Below, in pieces: positions 16,217 through 25,586 of a DNA stretch of 64,000 bases. The translations under genes were made by a program, and so were the position numbers. The stretch spans positions 124,001 through 188,000 of the forward strand of contig NZ_SLZG01000005.1 of NCBI RefSeq assembly GCF_004341625.1. The letters are read 5' to 3'. The stretch's first letter is position 1. Each line of letters starts with the position of its first letter. The notes under the pieces were generated by a model. It had not been told where the DNA came from. It saw only the letters and a list, made by a program, of their open reading frames with translations, and did no database searches. The stretch comes from Rhizobium sp. BK376. Lineage in GTDB: Bacteria > Pseudomonadota > Alphaproteobacteria > Rhizobiales > Rhizobiaceae.

Positions 16217-17476
16217 TCACGCACCTGTTCGGTGCGATATGCCGGAATTGGCCGCGACAGTATCCTTCATCGCGGCATCGGCGGCTTCCAGCGCCCGATC
16301 AATGTCGGCCGGCTGGTGTGCGGCGCTCAGAAACATATTGTGCTTCGGATGGAGGTAGATGCCACGCCGGAGCGCTGCCGCGCAGAAGGTGTTCGCGATC
16401 TTCAGGTCGGGATCGTTCTCGAAGCGCAATATCGGCATTTGCGCCGGTCCTGTCTGATGCAGAACGACACCATGCCGTTCAGCGATGGATGCCAGCCCCT
16501 CTCTGAACCTTAGGCCCATCGCTTCCATATGCGCTAGAGCGTTGGTGCTCTTGAGGATGCCGATGGTCTTGATGCTGGCGGCCATCGCCGCCGAGCCGTA
16601 CCAGAAGGAACCCGTAACGAAGATCTTTGACGCCCCGTCCAGCATGCGGCGATTTCCGGCAACGGCCGCAAGAGGCCAGCCATTGGCAATCGCCTTCGAA
16701 TAGGCGCCGAGATCAGGCTTGACCCCGTGCATCGCCCAGCTGCCACGCACATCGAGGCGGAAGCCCGCGCGCACGTCATCAAGGATGAGAGCAGCACCGG
16801 TGCGGTCGCATATGCTTCGGGCATGCCTGAGGAACGCCGGATCCGGCATCTCCTGATCCCGGTTCAAGTCATGGCGAAATGCCGTGAGCAGTATGGCAGC
16901 CAGATCGTCACCGGCGCCGGTAACCGCTTCATCGAGGCTCTGGGCGTTGTTGTAGTCGAAGAAAATAACGTGGGCGCGGTCCTCTGCCGTCACGCCGACC
17001 ACCGAGGGCGAACACCACGGAACCGCACCGTGATAGGAGCCGCGCGCGACCAGGATCTTGCGCTTGCCGGTGGTGGCGCGGGCTATGGTTACGCAGGTCG
17101 TTGTCGCGTCTGTGCCGTTCTTCTGGAAAAGAGCCCAGTCGGCATAGTCAATCGTATCGACGAACAGCTCGGCGAGTTCGACCATCCGCTCCGTCGGACC
17201 ATTGGCGATATCACCCCTGGCGATTTCCGCGAGCGCGGCGGTATTGACCTCCGGATGTCTGTAGCCAAGGATATTGGGGCCCCAGGCACACATGAAATCG
17301 ATATATTCGTTGCCTTCAGCATCCCAAACGCGGCAACCGTCGGACTTCGAGAAAAATTGCGGATACCCTGGGCCGATAGCACGGGTCGCCATATGGCCCC
17401 ACATACCGTTCGGCACGACCTTGCTTGCGCGTGCGAGAAGCTCGCTGTCCCGGCTATTGGTCAAGCTTTGTTCCAT
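16217..17476 (-). CDS. Class III aminotransferase (glutamate-1-semialdehyde aminomutase-like)
   Basis: A 419-residue PLP enzyme. The cofactor Lys lies in 'DLGAYSKAIANGWPLAAV', the pyridine-nitrogen Asp in 'GAALILDDVRAGFRLD', and the phosphate-contact region in 'QKNGTDATTTCVTIARA'. The nearest style is GSA aminomutase and beta-amino-acid aminotransferases. It is the last gene after a Dpp-type transporter, OtnK-like kinase and OtnC-like aldolase, 179 bp downstream of the latter. It probably removes the amino group of the imported compound to make a keto sugar acid for the kinase. It is unlikely to serve haem synthesis: context and motifs differ, and alphaproteobacteria use the ALA-synthase route. 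Confidence 0.82.
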   Translation of the reverse strand: MEQSLTNSRDSELLARASKVVPNGMWGHMATRAIGPGYPQFFSKSDGCRVWDAEGNEYIDFMCAWGPNILGYRHPEVNTAALAEIARGDIANGPTERMVELAELFVDTIDYADWALFQKNGTDATTTCVTIARATTGKRKILVARGSYHGAVPWCSPSVVGVTAEDRAHVIFFDYNNAQSLDEAVTGAGDDLAAILLTAFRHDLNRDQEMPDPAFLRHARSICDRTGAALILDDVRAGFRLDVRGSWAMHGVKPDLGAYSKAIANGWPLAAVAGNRRMLDGASKIFVTGSFWYGSAAMAASIKTIGILKSTNALAHMEAMGLRFREGLASIAERHGVVLHQTGPAQMPILRFENDPDLKIANTFCAAALRRGIYLHPKHNMFLSAAHQPADIDRALEAADAAMKDTVAANSGISHRTGA

Positions 17477-17655
17477 TTTATTCTCCCTGTATTGCTGTCT
17501 AGCGCCGCAGCGCCTGTTTTTGTGAAACGAAGGGCGTCCAGACCAACCCCGACGGCAGATCCGGAATAGTCTCGAGCTAGGTGGCTGGCGGCGCAGTAAT
17601 CACGGTTTCTCCGGTTCGGTCGGATGGCCGCTGAAGAGTTGGCGAAGGATGGATT

Positions 17656-18312
17656 TCAGGATGCACGCACGGCCTGTCGACCGTAGGTTTTGTAACGCTC
17701 CTTGACCTCGACCAGGTCGTCTGGGGTCAGAACCACGGGCTGCGCGAACGAGCGGCAGAGAATGTATTGGCGTGCCAGCGTTTCCAATTTCAGCGTCCGG
17801 CCGAAAGCCTCGGCGACTGACGTGCCGACCGCGACCATTCCATGATTTGCAAGCAGGCAGGCCGTGCGGCCCTCAATCGCTTCGACTGTCGCATCGGCAA
17901 GTTCGGGAGACCCGAAAGCGGCATATTTGGAGCAGCGAATGTCATCGCCGCCAAAGCCGGCGATCATGTAGTGAAAGGCCGGCAGAGATTCGCGCGCGCA
18001 GGATAAAGCCACGCAGTGATCCGGATGGGCGTGGACGATCGCCTGGACTTCCGGGCGAGCCTTGTAGATCGAGGCATGCAGCGCCCATTCGCTTGAGGGC
18101 GTTACCTCGCCCGACCAGGCGCCATCGAAATCCATTGATACGATCAGCTCCGGCCGGAGCGACTTTGGGGGTGCGCCCGTCGGCGTGATCAGCATGCCGG
18201 CATCGAGCCTGACGCTGATATTGCCTGACGTCCCTGCATTCAGTCGAAGCGCCTCGGCTTCGTTCGAGGCATCGACCAGGGATTGGCGAAGTCGTTCAGC
18301 ACTAGCGTTCAT
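17656..18312 (-). CDS. otnC: Class II aldolase, 3-oxo-tetronate 4-phosphate decarboxylase-like
   Basis: A 218-residue zinc aldolase. The phosphate loop is 'LNAGTSGNISVR', zinc His ligands are 'IVHAHPDHC' and 'LLANHGMVA', and a catalytic acidic residue sits in 'SSEWALH'. The fuculose-aldolase family includes OtnC, which decarboxylates 3-oxo-tetronate 4-phosphate to dihydroxyacetone phosphate. It lies three bases after a DUF1537 kinase gene, the classic OtnK-OtnC pairing. Co-location is the main reason for the specific name; an aldolase on another phosphorylated acid remains possible. Confidence 0.78.
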   Translation of the reverse strand: MNASAERLRQSLVDASNEAEALRLNAGTSGNISVRLDAGMLITPTGAPPKSLRPELIVSMDFDGAWSGEVTPSSEWALHASIYKARPEVQAIVHAHPDHCVALSCARESLPAFHYMIAGFGGDDIRCSKYAAFGSPELADATVEAIEGRTACLLANHGMVAVGTSVAEAFGRTLKLETLARQYILCRSFAQPVVLTPDDLVEVKERYKTYGRQAVRAS

Positions 18313-18315
18313 GGA

Positions 18316-19653
18316 TCAGCCTTTCGGGGGCCAGCGGGTTAGAAGGGGGTCTTCGGCGATGGGGTGACACATGTCCTCCAGAGCCGTGGCGAAGAGGTCG
18401 ATGCTGCCGAGCTTGCCTGACTTCAGCATCAGTGCGATCGGGAAAGGCTCCGTCGCAACCGCACGGGAAAAGCCCGGTTCGCGATAAGGCCCGGGCTGCA
18501 GGTCGCGAATACCAAGCGCCCTGACGATGGCCCCCGACGTCTCTCCACCAGCAACGACCAATCGGCGAACGCCGAGCTCCAGGACGATGACTTTGGCGAT
18601 CTCGGAGAGGATGGCCTCTGCTCGCGCGCCAAGTTCGAGCCGCCCATGGGCCGATTGCAGCTCATCGATACGATGCTGCGGCAACGCAGTGCTGATCGCG
18701 AAATTGCCTCCGCTGGCGATGGCGGAAACGGCAAACCGCCGGGCTTCCTCCACGAGGTCATGGCCGGCATAGGCCCGTGCGATATCGACGGTGCAGACCG
18801 GGCTCGTTGCACTGAACCGTTTGAGCTGGGCGGCGCTCTGTGGAGCAACACTGCCGACCAGCACTGCGCCCGGGCCATCCACCGGTGCAAGTCTTATCGC
18901 TGAAGCCTGTTCGACAAGCCCGCGTTCCAGCCATATCGGCGGCAGATGGGCTGTCACCGACGAATTGCCGGTCAGGAAGCGCATATCGGCGCTGGCGCGT
19001 GCCAGGGCCGCAAGATGGTGTTCGTAAAGCGTATCCGCGATGAAGAGCGACTTTCCGGCTCGGGCTGCCTGGTCCTGGGCGTTGGACCTGATAGCGTCCG
19101 GCCCTCGGTCCACGACGGTGTAGTCGATCAGCCCGACAGACCTCCGGCTTTGGCCCTGCAGCACGCGCACGAGGTTCGAATCCGTCATTGGCGTCAGTGG
19201 ATCAAAGCGCTTCGACGATTCTCCGAGGAGTTCCTCGCCTGCGAACATGTGCCCCTGGTAGACGGTTCGCCCGGTCTCGCAGAGCGCCGGCACGAAGAAG
19301 GCCTGATCCGTGCGCAGCCGCTCCATGATGGCTTCAGCACAAGGCCCGATATTGCCAGCCGGCGTGGAGTCGAAGGTCGCGCAGTATTTGAAGAATATCT
19401 GCCGGGCGCCGCGGTCGAGCAATATGTCGAGGGCTGCAAGCGTCGACCGGACGGCATCCTCCACGGGGGCAACACGTGACTTCAGAGCGATGACGTGGGC
19501 GGTCCGAATATCCGCCGGCATCTCGATCCCCACGGATAGGGATGTCGGAATTCCGCGCGCGACCAGCATTGAGGCCAGTTCGAGCCCGCCGGTCAGGTCG
19601 TCGGCGATCACGCCGAACACGAGGCCGGGTCGGGTGCCGTTGTTCGTTTCCAT
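18316..19653 (-). CDS. otnK: Four-carbon acid sugar kinase (DUF1537, 3-oxo-tetronate kinase-like)
   Basis: A 445-residue kinase with N-terminal sugar-acid-binding motif 'VIADDLTGGLELA' and C-terminal nucleotide-binding motif 'VVAGGETSGAIVRALGI'. Both are diagnostic of the OtnK/DtnK family, which phosphorylates tetronates or 3-oxo-tetronates at O4. The start at 19653 overlaps the upstream ABC ATPase stop (TGATG). It is co-transcribed with an OtnC-like decarboxylase and an aminotransferase. No OtnI isomerase or 2-hydroxyacid dehydrogenase gene of the usual pathway is nearby. Confidence 0.85.
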   Translation of the reverse strand: METNNGTRPGLVFGVIADDLTGGLELASMLVARGIPTSLSVGIEMPADIRTAHVIALKSRVAPVEDAVRSTLAALDILLDRGARQIFFKYCATFDSTPAGNIGPCAEAIMERLRTDQAFFVPALCETGRTVYQGHMFAGEELLGESSKRFDPLTPMTDSNLVRVLQGQSRRSVGLIDYTVVDRGPDAIRSNAQDQAARAGKSLFIADTLYEHHLAALARASADMRFLTGNSSVTAHLPPIWLERGLVEQASAIRLAPVDGPGAVLVGSVAPQSAAQLKRFSATSPVCTVDIARAYAGHDLVEEARRFAVSAIASGGNFAISTALPQHRIDELQSAHGRLELGARAEAILSEIAKVIVLELGVRRLVVAGGETSGAIVRALGIRDLQPGPYREPGFSRAVATEPFPIALMLKSGKLGSIDLFATALEDMCHPIAEDPLLTRWPPKG

Positions 19654-20678
19654 CACGCCACCTCTCCGAGATTGGTTTCGGGGAAGTGGCAAGCAGCCTT
19701 GTGTCCGTTTTCGATGTCTCCGAGTTGCGGAACGACCGTCGAGCAAATCTCCTGCGCTTTCCAGCAGCGCGTGCGGAAAGGGCAACCGGAGGGGACATTG
19801 AGCGGACTGGGCACATCGCCTTTCAGCGTAATGCGCTGGCGCACGCGCTCGGCATCCGGGTCAGGCAAGGGAGCGGCGGAAAGCAGCGCCTTCGTATAGG
19901 GATGGGCCGGGTTTTCATAGATCTGCCCGGCCTTGCCGATCTCTACGACCTTGCCGAGATACATCACCGCGACGCGATCGGACACATGCCGGACGACGGC
20001 AAGATCATGCGCGATGAAGACATAAGCGATGCCAAGTTTTTCCTGCAACTCCTCAAGCAGGTTGAGCACGCCTGCCTGCACAGAAACGTCAAGCGCCGAG
20101 ACCGGCTCGTCCAGCACGAGGATTTCCGGATTGAGCGCCAGGGCGCGAGCGATGCCGACGCGCTGCCTCTGCCCGCCGGACAGTTCATGCGGGAAGCGTT
20201 GTCCGTGCTCTGGCGCCAGCCGGACGAGGTCCAGCAATTCCGCCGCCCGCTCCAATGCCGGTTTGCCGGTAGTGCCTATGAGACGCAGCGGCTCGGCGAT
20301 GATGTCTCGAATGCGCATGCGTGGATGCAGCGATGCGAGCGGGTCTTGGAATACGATTTGCAGATGGCGCCGGAACAGACGCATCTCGTCGGCGGAAAGC
20401 GTGGCGAGATCGGTGCCCTTGAAACGCACCTCGCCGGATGTCGGCTCGACGAGCCGCAGCAGACAGCGGCCAAGTGTCGATTTCCCGCAACCGGACTCCC
20501 CGACCACGCCCAGCGTCTCACCCTTGAGAAGATCGAAGGAGACACCGGCGACCGCTTTGACCGTTCGGACGGATTGCCATCCGAACAACCCGCCCTTGAT
20601 TGCGAAATCCTTGGTCACATCACGGACGGAAAGGACCGCCTCGGCGTTTTGGGGTTCCGATAAAACAGTGGAATTCAT
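19653..20678 (-). CDS. Dipeptide/oligopeptide-type ABC ATPase (DppF type)
   Basis: A 341-residue ATPase. Walker A '[13 protein letters not shown]', signature '[15 protein letters not shown]', Walker B '[12 protein letters not shown]' and the C-terminal oligopeptide-family Cys cluster region '[15 protein letters not shown]' are all seen. It powers the importer with the DppD-type ATPase before it. Two adjacent ATGs (20681, 20678) overlap the upstream stop; the second has better spacing from GTGGGA. Confidence 0.92.
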   Translation of the reverse strand: MNSTVLSEPQNAEAVLSVRDVTKDFAIKGGLFGWQSVRTVKAVAGVSFDLLKGETLGVVGESGCGKSTLGRCLLRLVEPTSGEVRFKGTDLATLSADEMRLFRRHLQIVFQDPLASLHPRMRIRDIIAEPLRLIGTTGKPALERAAELLDLVRLAPEHGQRFPHELSGGQRQRVGIARALALNPEILVLDEPVSALDVSVQAGVLNLLEELQEKLGIAYVFIAHDLAVVRHVSDRVAVMYLGKVVEIGKAGQIYENPAHPYTKALLSAAPLPDPDAERVRQRITLKGDVPSPLNVPSGCPFRTRCWKAQEICSTVVPQLGDIENGHKAACHFPETNLGEVA

Positions 20679-21685
20679 CATCGTCCCACGCTCGAAATCT
20701 GTTGATCGGAGGCGCTGCCGTGGAGCTCCCCGGCGAAATGGCACGCACTCATGACGCCATCGATCTGCTTTAGCGGAGGCTCATCCGACCGACAGATATC
20801 GCGGGCCATCGAGCAGCGGGGATGGAACGGGCAGCCATGCGGCCGCGTGCTCAGCAAGGGAGGGCTACCGGGAATGGGCTGAAGCGTGCCTTCCCTGCCG
20901 CTGATGGTCGGAAGGCAGGACAACAGCCCGCGCGTGTAGGGGTGTCTCGATCGATAGAAGATCTCGCGAACCGGTCCCTTTTCCATCACCTTGCCGGCAT
21001 ACATCACGATGACAGTGTCTGCCGCGCCCGCCACGACGCCGAGGTCATGCGTGATCAGTATCAGCCCCATCGAGAACTGATTTTGCAGATCCTTGAGGAC
21101 TTCGAGGATCTGAGCCTGCACGGTCACGTCGAGCGCGGTGGTCGGTTCGTCGGCGATCAGGACTTCGGGATTGTTTGCGACAGCCATGGCGATCATGACG
21201 CGCTGGCGCATGCCGCCGGAGAACTCGTGGACATATTGGTTGGCCCGGACCTCCGGCTGCGGAACGGAGACGAGTTCGAGAAGCTCGATCGCCTTCTGCT
21301 TTGCTTTTGCTGCCGACATGCCGGGATTATGGAGGCGCAGCGCTTCGGCGATCAGTTTGCCGACGGTGATGACAGGATTGAGCGCCGTCATCGGGTCCTG
21401 GAAAACCAGGCCGATCTTGCTGCCCCGCAACTGCTGAAGCCGGCGTTTGGAAGCGCCGATAAGTTCCTCGCCGTGAAGCTTGATCGAGCCCGAGAGCTTC
21501 GATTGTGACGGCGGCAATCCCATCACCGCGCGCATAGTGATGGATTTGCCGGAGCCGGACTCGCCGACGATCCCGACGACCTTGCCGGCTTCGGCAACGA
21601 AATCGACGCCGCGGACGATTTCGACGCCGTTGCTGAGGGTCACGCGGAGATCGCGAACGTCAAGCAATGGTTCATTGTTTACCAT
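20678..21685 (-). CDS. Dipeptide/oligopeptide-type ABC ATPase (DppD type)
   Basis: A 335-residue ATPase with Walker A '[11 protein letters not shown]', signature '[14 protein letters not shown]', Walker B '[12 protein letters not shown]' and the C-terminal '[15 protein letters not shown]' cluster typical of Opp/Dpp ATPases. It forms the heterodimeric motor with the following gene, which it overlaps, and starts three bases after the DppC-type permease ends. Confidence 0.92.
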   Translation of the reverse strand: MVNNEPLLDVRDLRVTLSNGVEIVRGVDFVAEAGKVVGIVGESGSGKSITMRAVMGLPPSQSKLSGSIKLHGEELIGASKRRLQQLRGSKIGLVFQDPMTALNPVITVGKLIAEALRLHNPGMSAAKAKQKAIELLELVSVPQPEVRANQYVHEFSGGMRQRVMIAMAVANNPEVLIADEPTTALDVTVQAQILEVLKDLQNQFSMGLILITHDLGVVAGAADTVIVMYAGKVMEKGPVREIFYRSRHPYTRGLLSCLPTISGREGTLQPIPGSPPLLSTRPHGCPFHPRCSMARDICRSDEPPLKQIDGVMSACHFAGELHGSASDQQISSVGR

Positions 21686-21688
21686 TGA

Positions 21689-22531
21689 TCAATGCTCCCT
21701 CGGATCGAGTATGTCGCGCAGCGCGTCGCCAATGAAATTGAAGCCGAGGCCAAGGGACAGGATTGCGATGCCGGGCCCGAAAGCGATCCACCAGGAATAG
21801 AAATGGGCGGCTCCGTCGGAAATCATCGCACCCCATTCGGGGCTTGGGGGCTGGGCGCCAAGCCCGATGAAGCTCAGCGAGGCTGCCAGCAGCACCACCT
21901 GCCCGAAGTCCATGGTCGCGCTGATGATCGTTGGGGTCCACGAAAGCGGGAGGATATGCTTGGTCAGCAATCGGAAAGATGTCGCGCCGCCGGCGCGCGC
22001 AGCCTCGATATGATCGCGTGATATGACATCCAGCACCTGCCCTCGCATCAGCCGGGCATAGACCGGCCACCATACGGCGATGACGGCGATCGCGGCGTTC
22101 TGCAGCCCAGGCCCGAGCGATGCCGCAACGGCCATCGCCAACAGAACCGGTGGAAAGGCAAGCGTCACATCGACGAGACGCATGATCACGCCGTCGACCC
22201 AGCCTCCGAAAAAGCCGGCAATTGCCCCAAGCGCCGAACCGATCAGCACCGAACAGATCACGACCACGGCGGAAATCGCGATGGAGTAACGCGCGCCATA
22301 GAGTGTGCGCGTCAGCACGTCACGGCCCAGCGCATCCGTGCCCAGCCAATGTTGCAGCGACGGTTCCTGCAATTTCCGGCCGATGAGCTTCAGCGGATCG
22401 TAGGCGCTCCACATATCGATGGTCAGGGCGACGAAGATCCAGAAGACGACAATCGCCAGGCCGATGATCAAGACCGGCCGCATTGTAATACCCGACTGTT
22501 TTGATGTTCTTGCGCTCGCAGAGATGGACAT
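21689..22531 (-). CDS. Dipeptide-type ABC permease (DppC type)
   Basis: A 280-residue permease with the N-terminal helix 'MRPVLIIGLAIVVFWIFVALTI' preceded by a short cytoplasmic leader, five to six membrane spans and an EAA loop 'EAARAGGATSFRLLTKHILP'. 'LGTDALGRDVLTRTLYGARY' is the DppC hallmark. The start at 22531 follows GGGGTG, just after the DppB stop. Confidence 0.9.
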   Translation of the reverse strand: MSISASARTSKQSGITMRPVLIIGLAIVVFWIFVALTIDMWSAYDPLKLIGRKLQEPSLQHWLGTDALGRDVLTRTLYGARYSIAISAVVVICSVLIGSALGAIAGFFGGWVDGVIMRLVDVTLAFPPVLLAMAVAASLGPGLQNAAIAVIAVWWPVYARLMRGQVLDVISRDHIEAARAGGATSFRLLTKHILPLSWTPTIISATMDFGQVVLLAASLSFIGLGAQPPSPEWGAMISDGAAHFYSWWIAFGPGIAILSLGLGFNFIGDALRDILDPREH

Positions 22532-22535
22532 TCGA

Positions 22536-23549
22536 TCACCCCAGCTCCAGACGCGGATTGGCAAAGGCGTAGGCGACATCGGTCACCAGGTTCGCCAGGA
22601 GGAAGGCGGAAGCCCCGATAAGGGAAACACCGATGATTGCCGGGTAGTCCAGCGTCCGTGCGGAATCGACCGCATAGGAGCCGATGCCCGGCCACGCAAA
22701 GACCGTTTCCGTCAGAACGGCTCCGGTGATGAGATAGGCGAAGGAATATCCAATGATGGTCAGGGTCGGTATCATGGCGTTCGGAAGTGCGTGGCGTAGA
22801 AGGGTCCTTGCCTCACCTGCGCCCTTGGCCCGTGCGGCCAGGATGTAATCCTGCCCCAGGGCATCGAGCATGCTTGCGCGCACCAGCCGCGAGATGATGC
22901 CCGTCACCGACCAGCCAAGGACGAAGGCCGGCAGGATGAGATGATGAAGCGCATTCAGAAAGGTGCCGAACTGCCCGGCAATCAGCGCATCGACCGTATA
23001 CATCCCGGTCACGAAATCCGGCGGGATCGCACGGGCGTCGAGTCGGCCCGGCCCCGGTATGACCCCGAACTTCACGGTGAACAGATAGAGGAACAACAGT
23101 CCTGACCAGAAGACCGGCACGGTGGACCCGAACAGGGCCACGAATCGCGCAAGATAATCCGCTGGCCGATCGCGGAACCGCGATGCGAGGACGCCGAGCG
23201 CGATGCCGCTCAGCGTACCGAAGAGCATCGCGAATATGACCAGTTCCAGCGTCGCGGGAAGTTTTTCGGCGATATCGGTCAGCACCGGCCGGCGCGTTCG
23301 GAAGGATGTCCCGAGATCGCCCGTCACGAGATTCCCGATATAGACGACATACTGTTCGGGCAAGCTCCGATCGAGACCCCATCTTTGCTTGGCGGCGGCA
23401 ACGACCTCGGGATTGTTCATTTGCCGCTCGCTGACCAGAGCGGAAAGAGGGTCCGCCTGCGTAAAGTGCGACAGAAAGAAAGCGACAGTCGCCACGCCCA
23501 ACAGCAGCAGGGGGATCGAGATCAATCGTCGAAGGACATATTGGGTCAT
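22536..23549 (-). CDS. Dipeptide-type ABC permease (DppB type)
   Basis: A 337-residue permease that begins with the standard 'MTQYVLRRLISIPLLLLGV' first helix. The EAA-type loop reads 'ILAARAKGAGEARTLLRHAL'. The ATG at 23549 matches the family start; the open frame upstream is not conserved in character. It is separated by 249 bp from the binding-protein gene, with a stable hairpin in between. Confidence 0.9.
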   Translation of the reverse strand: MTQYVLRRLISIPLLLLGVATVAFFLSHFTQADPLSALVSERQMNNPEVVAAAKQRWGLDRSLPEQYVVYIGNLVTGDLGTSFRTRRPVLTDIAEKLPATLELVIFAMLFGTLSGIALGVLASRFRDRPADYLARFVALFGSTVPVFWSGLLFLYLFTVKFGVIPGPGRLDARAIPPDFVTGMYTVDALIAGQFGTFLNALHHLILPAFVLGWSVTGIISRLVRASMLDALGQDYILAARAKGAGEARTLLRHALPNAMIPTLTIIGYSFAYLITGAVLTETVFAWPGIGSYAVDSARTLDYPAIIGVSLIGASAFLLANLVTDVAYAFANPRLELG

Positions 23550-23749
23550 GGCACTCGGAATTTCCTTGTTATTTTCCCTCGTCGGCCTGCAACCATGCCA
23601 GAAACACGGACGAGGAATAGCGAGGGTTTCGAACCCCGCGTCAGGCGCACGGAGCCGATGGTACACATTGGCACGGCTTCGCCAACGATGACGACGTCGA
23701 TCCCCTTCTCGGGAAGACGATTTAGATCCGAGACAACCAGCGCCCACGC

Positions 23750-23771
23750 ACCGGAGGCCTAAGCCTCCGGT
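23750..23771 (-). terminator. Stem-loop after the binding-protein gene
   Basis: ACCGGAGGC, a 4-base loop and GCCTCCGGT make a perfect 9-bp stem 28 bp past the binding-protein stop. There is no T-tract. It is more likely a partial terminator or 3'-end stabiliser that raises binding-protein mRNA over permease mRNA than a full stop. Confidence 0.55.
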
Positions 23772-23798
23772 AGGTTCTTGATCGGCGACATCAGGTCC

Positions 23799-25427
23799 TT
23801 ACTTGGCCGTGATGTCCGAGAGTACGATATTGCAGCAGGCCGAGAAACGCAGACCGCTGACGCCTTTACGGGAAACGAAAACGGCATCGGGACTGACGAT
23901 CGGCAGGATCACGCGATCATTCGCCATCATCTCGCCAAGCTTACCGAACAACTTGCTGCTCTCGTCGCCCTTTGCAGACAGGGCTTCGGCAAGAAGTTTC
24001 GGCGTTTCCGGATTGGCGAGCGTCGGATCATTCTTGCCGCCGGAACGCTTGTACCAGACGCTGCCGTCCATCATCGCGAAATATTGCGCATATTGCGACG
24101 AACCGTAGTAGTCCGGCGCAAAGAAGACAGCCGTCACAGGAATACCGTCCGCGTTGATCTTTTCTCGCCAGACGGAGAATTCGACCGGCTGCAGATCGAG
24201 CTTGATGTTGATTTCAGCCAGGTCCTGCTGGACCTTCTGCATCATCAGCGAGTAGTCGACGCCGTATTGATTGACGTTCGGATAGGTCGCGTTCAGCGTG
24301 AAGCCATCGGCAACGCCCGCCTCGGCCATCAACTTCTTCGCCTTTTCGACATCGTGCTTGATCGGCTCGCCGACGCCGCCGCCGGGGAAACCGATCGGCA
24401 GGGGAGAACTCAGGCGCTTGCCCTTGCCGTCGACGGTCAGATCGATGATCCCGTCATAGTCGATCGCGCTGGCAATCGCCTCACGGATCTTTGCGTCCAG
24501 CGGATGCGGCAGGTTCTTCGCACCAGGGCTAACGGCGAGATAGACCATGTTAAAGGACGGCTTGGTCTCGACCACGATATTGGGGTCGGTAATGTCCTTT
24601 GCCGTGGTCGGATCGACCTGCATGGCGATGTCGGCGCTGCCGTTTTGCAGCAACTGCGTCTGGCTGACGGCATCCTTGCTCTGAAGGAAGACGAACTCGC
24701 CGACCGAGGGCTTCTTCCGCCAGTAATTCTCGTTCCGCTTCAGGCGCAGTTCACTGTTGGGGCTGTAGCTCGACAGAGTATAGGGGCCGGCGCCTGCCGA
24801 ATTGGCCAGCAGCCACTGTTCGGCGTTGTCCTTGGTGCTTGCGTCCGCATCCGCATCGCCGCCATGGGCCATGACGACGTCGGAATTGATGATGCCCGTA
24901 TAGGGAGCGGTCAGCGAGCCAACGAATTCCGAATCTGCCACCGAAAGGGTGATGACGACGGTTGCGGCATCGGGCGCGTCGATCGACTTCACATTGTCCA
25001 AGAGGTAGGCCATGCCTCCCTTCAAGTTCTTCAGTCGTTCGAGGGTCCATTTGACGTCCTTGGCCTCGACGGGCGAGCCGTCGGAAAACTTGGCGGCAGG
25101 ATCGAGCTTGAACGTCACGACCTTCTGGTCATCGCTCGTGCTCCACTCTTTCGCAATCATGGGGACCAATTTATTGTCCGGCGAAAGATCGACCAGGCGA
25201 TCATAGACAGAGCTGAGGTAGATCTGACAGGTGTCGCAGGTTGCTCTGGATGGATCGAGCGAGTTGAGATCCATATCGCGAGCAATGACGACGGGCTTGC
25301 CGGCATCCTGCGCAAAACCTGCGATCGGGGCCCCGAAGACCGAGGCAAGAAGCGCCGCAGCGAGCGCAACCGAAGCCGTCCGGCGGCGTGTTTTCCCTAA
25401 GGAAATATCCGACCTTACAAATGACAT
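23799..25427 (-). CDS. Periplasmic dipeptide/oligopeptide-type binding protein (SBP family 5)
   Basis: A 542-residue secreted binding protein. The twin-arginine-like N-terminus 'KTRRRTASVALAAALLASVF' leads to a cleavable signal ending near GFAQDA. The mature protein carries the family-5 pattern 'DMDLNSLDPSRATCDTCQIY' and 'VTFKLDPAAKFSDGSPVEAKD'. Family 5 proteins bind peptides, opines, nickel or oligosaccharides, so the fold does not fix the ligand. It heads an operon that ends in sugar-acid and amino-transfer enzymes, which suggests an amino-bearing C4 sugar-acid conjugate. Confidence 0.9.
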   Translation of the reverse strand: MSFVRSDISLGKTRRRTASVALAAALLASVFGAPIAGFAQDAGKPVVIARDMDLNSLDPSRATCDTCQIYLSSVYDRLVDLSPDNKLVPMIAKEWSTSDDQKVVTFKLDPAAKFSDGSPVEAKDVKWTLERLKNLKGGMAYLLDNVKSIDAPDAATVVITLSVADSEFVGSLTAPYTGIINSDVVMAHGGDADADASTKDNAEQWLLANSAGAGPYTLSSYSPNSELRLKRNENYWRKKPSVGEFVFLQSKDAVSQTQLLQNGSADIAMQVDPTTAKDITDPNIVVETKPSFNMVYLAVSPGAKNLPHPLDAKIREAIASAIDYDGIIDLTVDGKGKRLSSPLPIGFPGGGVGEPIKHDVEKAKKLMAEAGVADGFTLNATYPNVNQYGVDYSLMMQKVQQDLAEINIKLDLQPVEFSVWREKINADGIPVTAVFFAPDYYGSSQYAQYFAMMDGSVWYKRSGGKNDPTLANPETPKLLAEALSAKGDESSKLFGKLGEMMANDRVILPIVSPDAVFVSRKGVSGLRFSACCNIVLSDITAK

Positions 25428-25460
25428 CTAATATTCTCCCGTTCCACCAATGGGGTCCAA

Positions 25461-25495
25461 GCGCAACAATCTTGCTTGCCTGATGTTGTTTGCGC
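25461..25495. promoter_or_regulatory. Candidate operator between the Dpp-type operon and its AraC-type regulator
   Basis: GCGCAACAATC, 10 bases, then GATGTTGTTTGCGC form an imperfect inverted repeat in the 102-159 bp divergent intergenic region. A TTGACA lies at 25530-25535 on the plus strand and may be the -35 box of the regulator gene. Binding by the adjacent regulator is inference. Confidence 0.4.
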
Positions 25496-25586
25496 GCAGG
25501 GATAATGGCATCGATCCCAGCGGACGAGATTGACAAATACGAACCATATCGTGCAATTTACGAAGAAGATTATTGCTGTGCGCAAC

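Noticed and set aside
16217..17476. Reading the aminotransferase as HemL for haem synthesis
   Set aside because: It is in a transport and sugar-acid operon, alphaproteobacteria make ALA by ALA synthase, and several active-site neighbourhoods differ.
23778..25400. Plus-strand frame of 540 codons
   Set aside because: It lies antisense to the family-5 binding protein, which has a signal peptide and clear motifs.
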